From contig NZ_CP109178.1 of assembly GCF_036248255.1 (NCBI RefSeq), positions 8,189,001-8,253,000 on the forward strand: a DNA stretch of 64,000 bases, in the 5' to 3' direction. The notes under the pieces are model-generated. The model saw only the letters and a list, made by a program, of their open reading frames with translations, did not search any database and was not told the DNA's origin. The stretch comes from Streptomyces sp. NBC_01717. GTDB lineage: Bacteria; Actinomycetota; Actinomycetes; Streptomycetales; Streptomycetaceae. Shown here in pieces: positions 33,218 to 41,506 of the stretch. Position 1 is the first letter of the stretch; each line of letters starts with the position of its first letter. A program made the position numbers and the translations under genes.

Positions 33218-33993
33218 CCACCACGCTCAACTCGACCGCCACCGCCACCGCCGCCCGCGTCGTCGACGCCGTGAAGATCTACGGCACGGGCGAGACCGAG
33301 GTCAGGGCCCTGGACGGGGTGAGCGTCGGCTTCCCGGCCGGCCGCTTCACCGCGATCATGGGGCCCTCCGGTTCCGGCAAGTCCACCCTGATGCACTGCG
33401 CCGCCGGCCTCGACACCCTCACCTCCGGTTCCGCCCTCATCGGCGACACCGACCTCAGCGCGCTCGACGACCGCAGGCTCACTCTGCTGCGCCGGCAGCG
33501 CATCGGCTTCGTCTTCCAGGCCTTCAACCTGATCCCCACCCTCACGGTCGCCGAGAACATCACCCTCCCCATGGACCTCGCCGGCGAGCGCGGTGACCAG
33601 GAGTGGATCGACGCCCTCATCGACACCGTGGGCCTGCGGGACCGGCTGCACCACCGGCCCGGCGAACTCTCCGGGGGGCAGCAGCAACGGGTCGCCGTGG
33701 CCCGCGCCTTCGCGGGACGCCCCGATGTCGTGTTCGCCGACGAACCGACTGGCAATCTCGACTCCCGATCCGGCCAGGAGGTGCTGCGGCTCCTCGGCCG
33801 CACCGTCCGGCAGACCAGCCGTACGGTCGTCATGGTCACCCATGACCCGGTCGCCGCCGCCCACGCCGACGAGGTCGTCTTCCTCGCCGACGGACACCTC
33901 GTCGACCGGATGCCGGATCCCACCGCGGAGCGCGTACTCGACCGGCTCAAGGCCATCGACCTCACACCCGGCACGACGGCGCGGACGCCATGA
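33214..33993 (+). CDS. ABC transporter ATP-binding protein (MacB/LolD type)
   Basis: The 259-residue ATPase has Walker A GPSGSGKST, Q-loop FVFQAFNLIP, signature LSGGQQQRVAVARA, Walker B VVFADEPTGNLD and H-loop MVTHDP. The GNLDSRSG stretch is typical of the MacB/LolD/FtsE group that works with FtsX-like permeases. GTG start overlaps the SHOCT gene; its stop overlaps the permease ATG (ATGA at 33990). Confidence 0.95.
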   Translation: MTTTLNSTATATAARVVDAVKIYGTGETEVRALDGVSVGFPAGRFTAIMGPSGSGKSTLMHCAAGLDTLTSGSALIGDTDLSALDDRRLTLLRRQRIGFVFQAFNLIPTLTVAENITLPMDLAGERGDQEWIDALIDTVGLRDRLHHRPGELSGGQQQRVAVARAFAGRPDVVFADEPTGNLDSRSGQEVLRLLGRTVRQTSRTVVMVTHDPVAAAHADEVVFLADGHLVDRMPDPTAERVLDRLKAIDLTPGTTARTP

Positions 33994-36560
33994 CGAGCAC
34001 CCGCGCCTCCGTGCGCCTCAGCGTCTCCTCGCTCCGTGCCCACAAGCGCCGGTTCGCCGGCACCTTCACCGCCGTACTGCTCGGTGTCGCCTTCCTCGCG
34101 GGCACGCTCGTCATGGGCGACACCCTGCGGGCGAGCTTCGACACGATGTTCGCCGACGCCGCGAGCGGTACGGACGCGGTCGTCCGCAGCGCCAAGGTGG
34201 TGACGGTGTCCGGCGAGGGGGAGGGCACCCGGCAACCGGTGAGCACCACCCTGGTGAAGAAGATCGAACAGACACCCGGTGTCGCCGCCGCGGCGGCCGA
34301 CATCCAGGGCGCCGGCCAACTGATCGCCACCGACGGTAAACCCATCGGCGGCCAGGGCCCGCCCACCCTCGCGGGCAACTGGATCCAGGACCCCGAGCTC
34401 AACCCATACGAACTCGCCGAGGGGCGCGCCCCGTCCGCATCCGGAGAGGTCGTCATCAACCGCGGCACCGCCGACAGGGGAGGGCTGAAGATCGGCGACA
34501 CGACGGTGCTGCGCACCCCCGACCCCGTGCGTGTCACGGTCGTCGGTCTGGCCACCTTCGGCGGCGAGGACGGCATGGGCCAGGTCACCTACACGGGGAT
34601 GACGCAGGCCGACGCCGAGAAGTACCTCACCCCGAAACCCGGCGAGGCCGCCGACATCCTGGTGCGTGCCGCGCCCGGCACCAGCCAGCAGGAGCTCGTG
34701 GACGCGCTGACTCCGGTGCTGCCCGAAAATACCGAAGCCATCACCGGCCAGGCCTCCGCCACGGAGAACCAGAACATGATCTCCGGCGCCTTTCTCGGCC
34801 TGTTCACCACGCTGCTGCTGGTGTTCTCCGGGATCGTCCTGCTGGTCGCGACCTTTTCCATCCACAACACGTTCGCGATCGTCGTCGCCCAGCGCACCAG
34901 GGAGAACGCCCTGCTGCGCGCCCTCGGTGCCTCCCGTCGGCAGATCCTCGGGTCGACCCTTGTGGAGGCCGCCGTCGTCGGAGTGATCGCGTCCGCCGCG
35001 GGACTGGCCGCCGGCATCGGCATCGCCGTCGGGCTGCAGGCGCTGTTCCCCGCCGTCGGCTTCCCGTTCCCCGAGGGCGCGCTCGTGATCAGCGGTGTCT
35101 CGCTGCTGCTGCCGCTCGCCGTCGGCGTCATCGTCTGTCTCGGCTCCGCGCTCCTGCCCGCCGTTCGCGCGGGACGCACCGCACCGCTCGCGGCCCTGCG
35201 CGAGACCGCCGTCGACGACTCGGCGGCCTCCCGGATCCGCACCGTCACCGGCGTCGCGCTGCTGCTCACCTCCGTCGGCGCGATCACGACGGGCATCCTG
35301 GCCGATCCGTCCGTCTGGCTGTCTGCCGCGGGCGCGGTCCTGGCGCTCGCCGCGTTCGTCGTGCTCGGTCCGGTCGCCTCCTCGTACGCCGTACGGGTCC
35401 TGGGCGCACCGCTCGACCGGCTGCGCGGGGTCACCGGCGGACTCGCCAGGCGCAATGCCCTGCGCAGCCCGAAGCGGACCGCCGCCACCGCCACGGCGCT
35501 GATGATCGGCGTGGCCGTCGTCTCGCTCTTCACGGTCTTCGGCGCCTCTCTGAAGGCCACCATGAACCAGACGGTGGACCGTTCCTTCGCCGGTGATGTC
35601 GCCATCAGCGCGCCCGCGTTCGGCGCCGGTGGCAGCGGTCTCAGCCCCGGGCTGGCCCCCGCCGTCGACCGGCTGCCCGACGTGGCCACCACGGTCGGCC
35701 TCGGCAAGGGAGTGGCGGAGGTGAACGGGGCGGGACGCGCCCTGACCGTCACCGACCCGGCCGCGCTGGCCAAGGTCTTCGATCTCGGCACGGTCCGGGG
35801 ATCGATGAACGCACTGGGCGCGAACGGCATCGCCGTGTCCGGCACCGAAGCTGCCGAACGGGATCTGCACGCCGGTTCCACCGCCCGGCTCACCTTCACC
35901 GACGGCAAGCAGCAGATCTTCACGGTGCGCGCGCTCTACGACCGGTCGGAGCTGGCGGGCGACTATGTGATCACCCGGCAGGCGTGGGCTCCGCACCGTG
36001 CGCAGGACTCCGACACGTTGGTCGCCGTGACGTTCGAGGACGGGGTGTCCACCGCCGATGGCAAGGCGGCCGTCGAGAAGACCGCGGCGGCGTACGGCAG
36101 TCCGGATGTACAGACCCGTGGCGAGTACGCTCAGTCCTCGGCCGGCTCCATCGACATGATGCTCACACTGGTCTACGCGCTGCTGGCGCTCGCGGTACTG
36201 ATCGCGCTGCTCGGCATCGCCAACACCCTCACCCTGGCCATTCACGAACGCACCAGGGAACTGGGCGTGTTGCGGGCCGTCGGACAGACCCGGAGCCAGC
36301 TGCGGGCCATGGTCCGCTGGGAGTCCGTCCTGGTCGCCGCGTTCGGCACGGCGGGCGGCCTGCTGCTCGGCGGATTCCTCGGCTGGGTGCTGGTCAAGGC
36401 GTCCGAAGGCGCTGGTGACACCCCGTTCGCCTTCGCGCTGCCGCCGACGCGGCTCCTGGTGGTCGCCCTGGTGGGGATCACCGCCGGGGCGCTGGCCGGA
36501 TGGCGACCGGCGCGGCGTGCGGCACGCCTCGACGTGCTCCGCGCCATCGCTGCCGATTAG
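33990..36560 (+). CDS. FtsX/MacB-type ABC transporter permease
   Basis: An 856-residue permease with an N-terminal helix, a large extracytoplasmic domain, a three-helix FtsX unit (about 260-400), further helices, a second external domain (about 520-710) and a final FtsX unit ending ALAGWRPARRAARLDVLRAI. This duplicated layout is common in actinobacterial antibiotic or lipid mechanotransmission transporters. It closes the SHOCT/ATPase/permease operon, followed by a strong terminator. Substrate unknown; peptide antibiotic defence or envelope stress is plausible. Confidence 0.93.
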   Translation: MTSTRASVRLSVSSLRAHKRRFAGTFTAVLLGVAFLAGTLVMGDTLRASFDTMFADAASGTDAVVRSAKVVTVSGEGEGTRQPVSTTLVKKIEQTPGVAAAAADIQGAGQLIATDGKPIGGQGPPTLAGNWIQDPELNPYELAEGRAPSASGEVVINRGTADRGGLKIGDTTVLRTPDPVRVTVVGLATFGGEDGMGQVTYTGMTQADAEKYLTPKPGEAADILVRAAPGTSQQELVDALTPVLPENTEAITGQASATENQNMISGAFLGLFTTLLLVFSGIVLLVATFSIHNTFAIVVAQRTRENALLRALGASRRQILGSTLVEAAVVGVIASAAGLAAGIGIAVGLQALFPAVGFPFPEGALVISGVSLLLPLAVGVIVCLGSALLPAVRAGRTAPLAALRETAVDDSAASRIRTVTGVALLLTSVGAITTGILADPSVWLSAAGAVLALAAFVVLGPVASSYAVRVLGAPLDRLRGVTGGLARRNALRSPKRTAATATALMIGVAVVSLFTVFGASLKATMNQTVDRSFAGDVAISAPAFGAGGSGLSPGLAPAVDRLPDVATTVGLGKGVAEVNGAGRALTVTDPAALAKVFDLGTVRGSMNALGANGIAVSGTEAAERDLHAGSTARLTFTDGKQQIFTVRALYDRSELAGDYVITRQAWAPHRAQDSDTLVAVTFEDGVSTADGKAAVEKTAAAYGSPDVQTRGEYAQSSAGSIDMMLTLVYALLALAVLIALLGIANTLTLAIHERTRELGVLRAVGQTRSQLRAMVRWESVLVAAFGTAGGLLLGGFLGWVLVKASEGAGDTPFAFALPPTRLLVVALVGITAGALAGWRPARRAARLDVLRAIAAD

Positions 36561-36579
36561 GCGACCACCGCGGCACGCA

Positions 36580-36615
36580 CGAAGAGCGGAGCGCCTCAGG
36601 GCGCTCCGCTCTTCG
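36580..36615 (+). terminator. strong hairpin terminator of the SHOCT/ABC operon
   Basis: CGAAGAGCGGAGCGCC (36580-36595) and GGCGCTCCGCTCTTCG (36600-36615) form a perfect 16-bp stem with a TCAG loop, 20 bp after the permease stop. It also lies downstream of the convergent ATP-binding protein gene and may serve both. Confidence 0.85.
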
Positions 36616-36653
36616 CGGCTCTCTGATCCGAAAGCGAGGCTCTGCGGCGCCCG

Positions 36654-36674
36654 CCAGGGATCTTGGGACAGCCC
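36654..36674 (-). repeat. solo copy of the MITE-like end sequence (variant)
   Basis: Read on the minus strand this is GGGCTGTCCCAAGATCCCTG followed by G, matching the terminal repeat of the 37892-38051 element apart from three consecutive central bases. It shares a further flanking GCGCCCG with the right end of that element. It directly abuts the stop codon of the gene at 36675. Confidence 0.6.
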
Positions 36675-37196
36675 TCAGCCCACCGCGGCGGACCGGGCGT
36701 CGGTGTGGGCCACCTTCTCCAGGGACGGGGTGTCGACATCGCCGAACGGACCGTCGGTCGTCGCCCCGTACACCGAGTGCGGCCGCACCGCGGCGAACAG
36801 GGAAGGCGCCGGGAGGGTGAACCAGACGACCTTCCCGGCCCGGCCCCGCGGCAGGACCCCCCAGCTCTCGCTGACCGCGGCGATCAGGGCGAGCCCGCGC
36901 CCGGATGTGCTGGACGCGTCGGCCTCGCGCACGGTCGGCAGCCGCGGGTCGTGGTCGTGGACGGAGACAGTCAGTCGTTCGAGCAGGAACTCGATCTCTA
37001 CGGTGCACGTTTTGTCCGGCTGCGCATGCCGGTGGACATTGGTCAGCAGTTCGGTGACGCCCAGCGCTGCCTGGTCGATCAGAGGGTCCAGATGCCAGTA
37101 GCGCAATTGCGCCGAGATGATTCTGCGGACCTGGCCGATCCGCGACGGCAGGGCCTGGAGCTCCACCGTGCAGTGCCTGCTTGGCTCGCTGATCAC
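36675..37196 (-). CDS. anti-sigma-factor-type ATP-binding protein (HATPase)
   Basis: The 173-residue protein is a stand-alone GHKL ATPase: N-box ALGVTELLTNVHRH, G1-like VSVHDHDPRLP and G2 GRGLALIAAVSESWGV. Streptomycetes have many of these, related to the SpoIIAB/RsbW anti-sigma kinases. It starts at GTG 37196 with GGAG eight bases upstream. The C-terminal 35 residues are a variable tail. Its stop codon is immediately followed by a copy of the GGGCTGTCCC repeat. Its sigma or anti-anti-sigma partner is not in the window. Confidence 0.85.
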   Translation of the reverse strand: MISEPSRHCTVELQALPSRIGQVRRIISAQLRYWHLDPLIDQAALGVTELLTNVHRHAQPDKTCTVEIEFLLERLTVSVHDHDPRLPTVREADASSTSGRGLALIAAVSESWGVLPRGRAGKVVWFTLPAPSLFAAVRPHSVYGATTDGPFGDVDTPSLEKVAHTDARSAAVG

Positions 37197-37438
37197 GGCT
37201 GCGACTCCCCGAAATAGGTCCGGAAGAAGACGGCGGAACGGAGTCGGCGGAGAGCCGGCTGCCGTTCCCGGGCCGGCGGACTGGATCGCAGTGTCACCGC
37301 CGGTGAACCATGAGTGACGTGTGTCCAATGTCGCTCAGTGGTAACGGCTCCGCAACTTGCGGTGTCCGGGCGGCTCCGCTCCGTCAGCACCGCTCTGTCG
37401 CCCCTGTGACATCGGCTGTGCGAGGTCGGCCCGTGATG

Positions 37439-37756
37439 TCAGTCCAGTCGGGCCCCCGCACCGCGCAGGGCCTCGAGGAACCGGTGCGACGGGCCCACTC
37501 GGTCCCGCCTGTGGTCGCGCTGTCCCATCGTCAGCCGGTAGCGCGTCCCGTTGAATCGCGCCACCGCGGAGTCCGTACCGGCGAACCAAGGCCGGCCCGC
37601 ACTGACCACCCCTACCGGGGCGCTGTCGATCTCCCGGCCGTAGCTGGTCAGCAGTACCACCCGGCCGTCCTTCACGATCACCTGCCCGGCTCTCGTGAGC
37701 GAGCGGGCCCATCGTTCGATCCGTACCCCCGTCGCGCTGAACTCCGTTTCCGTCAT
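37439..37756 (-). CDS. conserved-looking hypothetical protein, 105 residues
   Basis: The frame from ATG 37756 (AGGGGG about 10 bases upstream) reads [20 protein letters not shown], then [39 protein letters not shown]. It is a compact soluble protein with alternating strands. I recall similar small streptomycete proteins of unknown function but cannot name a family. No motif for catalysis or DNA binding is visible. Confidence 0.6.
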   Translation of the reverse strand: MTETEFSATGVRIERWARSLTRAGQVIVKDGRVVLLTSYGREIDSAPVGVVSAGRPWFAGTDSAVARFNGTRYRLTMGQRDHRRDRVGPSHRFLEALRGAGARLD

Positions 37757-37891
37757 GACTGCTTCGCCCCCTTTCTCATGCTTCCGACGGCAAGTCTGCA
37801 TGTGGCTCGGCCGGTGCACCAGACCGTCTCGGGGCCGGATGTCGCAATTGCGCCAGGGCGGGCGGCGGCCGTCCGGGCCGCCGACACCAAA

Positions 37892-38051
37892 GGGCTGTCC
37901 CGTAATCCCTGGTGGATAGGCGCGCGGCGTCAGATGGGATGCATCGCAAGGCGGAGGGGCGTCCTCGTGCCGGGCGTATTCGGGCGTCCCGACAACGCGG
38001 CGGGATGCCGTAGCTGTCGTCGCGCGCCCGCCAGGGATTACGGGACAGCCC
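37892..38051. mobile_element. 160-bp MITE-like element with 21-bp perfect terminal inverted repeats
   Basis: The left end (37892-37912) begins GGGCTGTCCCGTAATCCC and the right end (38031-38051) is its exact 21-bp reverse complement. The inside is non-coding GC-rich DNA with no transposase. No clear target duplication is seen: the flanks are CCAAA on the left and CAAGG on the right. Similar ends occur singly at 36654-36674, 40438-40458 and 59339-59358. It lies in the 417-bp gap between the hypothetical gene ending upstream and the cysteine-synthase-like gene. The rest of the gap shows no gene. Confidence 0.65.
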
Positions 38052-38173
38052 CAAGGCAGCGCTATGGACCCCCAAAGTCAATGTTTGTGCAGGTAGGGGG
38101 CATATCGTTGATGTGCAGAGTCCGGGGGTCCGGGGGGTCCGGCTGTCCGGTGACGACGAGCAGGAGCGTGCTG

Positions 38174-39307
38174 ATGGACACCAATGGGCACAGGCTCGAC
38201 GGCCAGGTCGTGGCGACCGTCGACGTCGACCGCACCGACCACGAGTACCGGGCCTGGCTGAATGACGCCGTGCGCAAGGTCCAGGCCGACGCCAACCGTT
38301 CCGCCGACACGCATCTGCTGCGTTTTCCGCTGCCCGAGGCCTGGGGGATCGATCTTTACCTCAAGGATGAATCGACGCACCCCACGGGCAGCCTCAAGCA
38401 CCGGCTGGCCCGCTCGCTCTTCCTCTACGGGCTCTGCAACGGCTGGATCCGGCCGGGCAAGCCGGTGATCGAGGCGTCCAGTGGCTCGACGGCCGTCTCG
38501 GAGGCGTACTTCGCGAAGCTGATCGGGGTGCCGTTCATCGCGGTGATGCCGCGCACCACCAGCCCCGAGAAGTGCAGGCTGATCGAATTTCACGGCGGCC
38601 AGTGCCACTTCGTCGACGACGCCCAGAAGCTGTACGAGGAGTCGGCCGAACTCGCCGCCGAGAGCGGCGGTCACTACATGGACCAGTTCACCTACGCCGA
38701 GCGGGCCACCGACTGGCGCGGCAACAACAACATCGCCGAGTCGATCTACCAGCAACTGAGGCTGGAGCGCTACCCGGAACCCACCTGGATCGTGGCCACT
38801 GCCGGTACCGGCGGCACCTCGGCGACCATCGCCCGCTATGTGCACTACATGCAGTACGACACCCGGATCTGTGTGCCCGACCCGGAGAACTCCTGCTTCT
38901 TCGACGGCTGGACCCACCATAACGCCCTCGCCACCAGTGACTGCGGTTCACGCATCGAAGGAATCGGCCGGCCCCGGATGGAACCCAGCTTCGTGCCCGG
39001 CGCCATCGACCGGATGATGAAGGTGCCGGACGCGGCCAGTGTCGCCACCGTGCGCGCCCTGGAGCAGGCCATCGGCCGCAAGGCCGGGGGTTCCACCGGC
39101 ACCGGGTTGTGGAGTGCGTTCAAGCTCGTCGCCGAAATGCTGGAACAGGGCCGTACCGGCAGCGTCGTCACGCTGCTCTGCGACCCGGGCGACCGCTACC
39201 TCGACAAGTACTACTCCGACAGCTGGCTCGCCGGACAGGGCCTCGACATCGCCCCGTACGCCGCGACGATCGAGCGCTTCCTGGCCACTGGCATGTGGCC
39301 CCGCTGA
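38174..39307 (+). CDS. PLP-dependent cysteine synthase family protein
   Basis: A 377-residue fold-type II PLP enzyme: Schiff-base Lys in [12 protein letters not shown], substrate loop [15 protein letters not shown], phosphate-binding [14 protein letters not shown], and a C-terminal [16 protein letters not shown]. It is somewhat longer than classic O-acetylserine sulfhydrylase and resembles the actinobacterial cysteine synthase-like group of unknown specificity. The ATG at 38174 has AGGAG at good distance; an in-frame GTG at 38150 is possible. It lies just after the MITE-like element. Confidence 0.88.
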   Translation: MDTNGHRLDGQVVATVDVDRTDHEYRAWLNDAVRKVQADANRSADTHLLRFPLPEAWGIDLYLKDESTHPTGSLKHRLARSLFLYGLCNGWIRPGKPVIEASSGSTAVSEAYFAKLIGVPFIAVMPRTTSPEKCRLIEFHGGQCHFVDDAQKLYEESAELAAESGGHYMDQFTYAERATDWRGNNNIAESIYQQLRLERYPEPTWIVATAGTGGTSATIARYVHYMQYDTRICVPDPENSCFFDGWTHHNALATSDCGSRIEGIGRPRMEPSFVPGAIDRMMKVPDAASVATVRALEQAIGRKAGGSTGTGLWSAFKLVAEMLEQGRTGSVVTLLCDPGDRYLDKYYSDSWLAGQGLDIAPYAATIERFLATGMWPR

Positions 39308-39335
39308 GCCAGTCCCTCACCCGCGATCCGAGCCT

Positions 39336-39821
39336 TCAGGCGGGGGTGGCGGCGAGCCGCTCGTCGAGATTGCGCACCGCGTCCCGGAACGCCCGGCCCA
39401 GCCCGGCCCGGCCCAGCCGCAGGGTGAACCGGAACGGCGCCGGCCCGTCGGCGGCGAAGGTCCACTGCACCCTCGTGCCCGCCCCGGTCGCGGCCGGGGA
39501 GAGCCGCCACTCCTCCAACAGGGCTTGCAGTGCGGGTGCGTTGGTCTCGTCGACCCGGTAGGCGTACCGCTCGCCCGGCTCCTTCGCGAGAACCGTCTCC
39601 CGGAACATGGTGCCGCCCTTGAGCCGGACCTCGCGGCCCGCGCCGGCTGCGGTGGGGCGGGCAGCCGTCACTGCGGTGAACCAGGAGGGCCAGCCCTCGA
39701 CGTCCTCGGCGAGCGCCCGGTACACCGCCTCGGGGGGTGCGGACACCTCGGCGGCGAACACCAGCCGCAGCGGAGCGACCGGGACGAAGTCGAGGTCCAC
39801 GGAGCGGAGTCGGCGTGCCAT
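39336..39821 (-). CDS. SRPBCC family protein (polyketide cyclase/START-like)
   Basis: A 161-residue protein with the START-like pattern LRLVFAAEVSAPPEAVYRAL, WPSWFTAVTAARP, GERYAYRVDETNAPALQALL and a long C-terminal helix. The family binds hydrophobic ligands in an internal cavity. GGGAGG precedes the ATG at 39821. It is followed upstream on the same strand by a second SRPBCC gene, which suggests a shared role, possibly lipid or metabolite binding. Confidence 0.82.
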   Translation of the reverse strand: MARRLRSVDLDFVPVAPLRLVFAAEVSAPPEAVYRALAEDVEGWPSWFTAVTAARPTAAGAGREVRLKGGTMFRETVLAKEPGERYAYRVDETNAPALQALLEEWRLSPAATGAGTRVQWTFAADGPAPFRFTLRLGRAGLGRAFRDAVRNLDERLAATPA

Positions 39822-39923
39822 GGAACGCACCTCCCGTGCGATCGGCCGCGGACGCACCCCGTCCGCGAGGAGCCACACGATATCTGTCGTACCGTCAGAT
39901 GTCCGCACCGGTACGTGCCGCAG

Positions 39924-40370
39924 CTACGGCCGCACCGGGTCGTCCAGGAGGCCGTCCAGCACCCGGCGGAAGATCCGGCGGCCCGCGCCGGAGAGCAGAG
40001 CGTCTCCCCAGTGCGGCAGCAGCCGGACGCGCAGCTCCTCCACCCACACCACGTGCGAGCCGCACTCCGCCGGATACACGTCGATCGAGGCCCGGCCCAG
40101 CACCAGGGAACCGCGCTTCTCCAGGCGGCAGAGCCCGGCCCGGCCGGCCGCGGGCGGTGCCCAGCGCACCACTTCCATCGGGTCGTCGAACCCCAGCGGG
40201 CCCACGCCCGTGCGGGCCACGAAGACGGTCCCGATTCCGGTGGGAAGCCCCGGCGGGACACTGATCCGGGTGAGCGGGAGATGCGCGGCGTGCCGTTCCC
40301 AGTCGGTCACCAGGCGCCACGCCTCGGCGGCGGGAAGGGGACTGAATCGCTCGATCCGGAAGACGGCCAC
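39924..40370 (-). CDS. SRPBCC family protein
   Basis: A 148-residue protein, MAVFRIERFSPLPAAEAWRL then DWERHAAHLPLTRI and VVWVEELRVRLLP, again a START-like fold. It starts at GTG 40370; upstream on the minus strand TAGAAT stands seven bases before the GTG, so the transcript may be leaderless. It reads in the same direction as the SRPBCC gene at 39336, about 100 bp apart. Ligand unknown. Confidence 0.8.
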   Translation of the reverse strand: MAVFRIERFSPLPAAEAWRLVTDWERHAAHLPLTRISVPPGLPTGIGTVFVARTGVGPLGFDDPMEVVRWAPPAAGRAGLCRLEKRGSLVLGRASIDVYPAECGSHVVWVEELRVRLLPHWGDALLSGAGRRIFRRVLDGLLDDPVRP

Positions 40371-40437
40371 GGCACGATTCTAGGACGTGACGGGCACGTC
40401 GCGCGCAGAGCGGAACGTGTCGCTCGGCTCTGTGCCG

Positions 40438-40458
40438 CCAGGGATTACGGGACAGCCC
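40438..40458 (-). repeat. solo copy of the MITE-like end sequence (identical)
   Basis: All 21 bases equal the right terminal repeat of the 37892-38051 element. On the minus strand it begins immediately after the TGA stop of the DeoR gene (40459-40461). Confidence 0.7.
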
Positions 40459-41364
40459 TCAGCTGTCGGACGGCTCGTCCCCGGTGGTCGCACCCGCCAC
40501 CACCAGGCCCGGCAGGTGCTCCTCGATCTCCTCGCGGGCCTGCGCCGACAGACCGGAATCGGTGACGAGGGTGTCCACCTGCTCCAGCGTGGCGAACGAA
40601 CTCAGGCCCACCGTTCCCCACTTGGTGTGGTCGGCGACGACCACCACCCGCCGCGCCGAGTGCACGAAGCGCCGGTTGGTCTCGGCCTCCGCCAGATTCG
40701 GCGTCGACAGGCCGGCCTCGACCGAGATCCCGTGCACCCCGAGGAACAGCACATCGAAGTGGAGCGAACCGATCGCCTGATCGGCGACCGGCCCGACCAG
40801 GGAGTCCGACGGAGTCCGTACCCCACCGGTGAGCACCACCGTGGCGGCCCCGGCCCGCGGTCCACCGGTCGCCGCCGAACGCTGCGCGGTGTGGAACACA
40901 TCGGCGACCCGTACCGAGTTCGTCACCACCGTCAACTCCGGTACGTCCAGCAGATGCTGGGCAAGCGCATACGTAGTCGTACCACCGGAGAGCGCGATCG
41001 CGCTGCCGGGCACGGCCATGGTCGCGGCCACCCGTGCGATGTCCTCCTTGGCGGTCAGCTCCAGCGTCGACTTCACCTCGAAGCCGGGCTCGTGCGTGCT
41101 CGCCTCGACGACCGGCACCGCGCCACCGTGGACCTTCTCGATGACACCCTGACGGGCCAGTGCGTCCAGGTCCCGGCGGACGGTCATGTCGGAGACGCTG
41201 AGTTTGCGGGTCAGCTCATTGACCCTGACCCCGCCGCGCCTGCGCACCTCGTCGAGGATCAGGGCACGCCGCTGCTCCGCGAGGAGGTTCTGATTCTCGC
41301 TCAACGCCGGGTCCGGTCCTTCCCTCTCGCCTGTAGCAGGCTGCCGTCTGTCGGACGGGGTCAT
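40459..41364 (-). CDS. DeoR/GlpR family transcriptional regulator
   Basis: A DeoR-type repressor with HTH VRVNELTRKLSVSDMTVRRD then GVIEKVHGGA, and a sugar-phosphate-binding DeoRC domain with GSAIALSGGTTTYALA and VTNSVRVADV. I place the start at ATG 41364 (301 residues). A TTG at 41304, giving the SENQNLLAEQRRALIL beginning common to the family, is equally possible. No sugar-metabolism gene is adjacent, so the target is unknown. A GGGCTGTCCC-type repeat follows the stop codon. Confidence 0.87.
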   Translation of the reverse strand: MTPSDRRQPATGEREGPDPALSENQNLLAEQRRALILDEVRRRGGVRVNELTRKLSVSDMTVRRDLDALARQGVIEKVHGGAVPVVEASTHEPGFEVKSTLELTAKEDIARVAATMAVPGSAIALSGGTTTYALAQHLLDVPELTVVTNSVRVADVFHTAQRSAATGGPRAGAATVVLTGGVRTPSDSLVGPVADQAIGSLHFDVLFLGVHGISVEAGLSTPNLAEAETNRRFVHSARRVVVVADHTKWGTVGLSSFATLEQVDTLVTDSGLSAQAREEIEEHLPGLVVAGATTGDEPSDS

Positions 41365-41506
41365 CCTGCCACGCAGCTCCGTCCGGCGCCGCACTGGGGA
41401 GATTCGGTGAGACAGGTGCCACCGCGGCCGCTGTTCCGCGATTCTGGTGACTGCGCATCAGCACAGCCCCCGGAACGTCGCGAGAGCGAGAGAGCGAGTC
41501 ACCCAC

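Noticed and set aside
33279..36245. A 988-codon minus-strand frame opposite the ABC permease
   Set aside because: Low-complexity Gly/Gln/Arg sequence, no family motif, antisense to an intact ABC operon.
37887..38056. Target-site duplication CAA flanking the MITE-like element
   Set aside because: It needs one extra base on one side only, so the match is not convincing.
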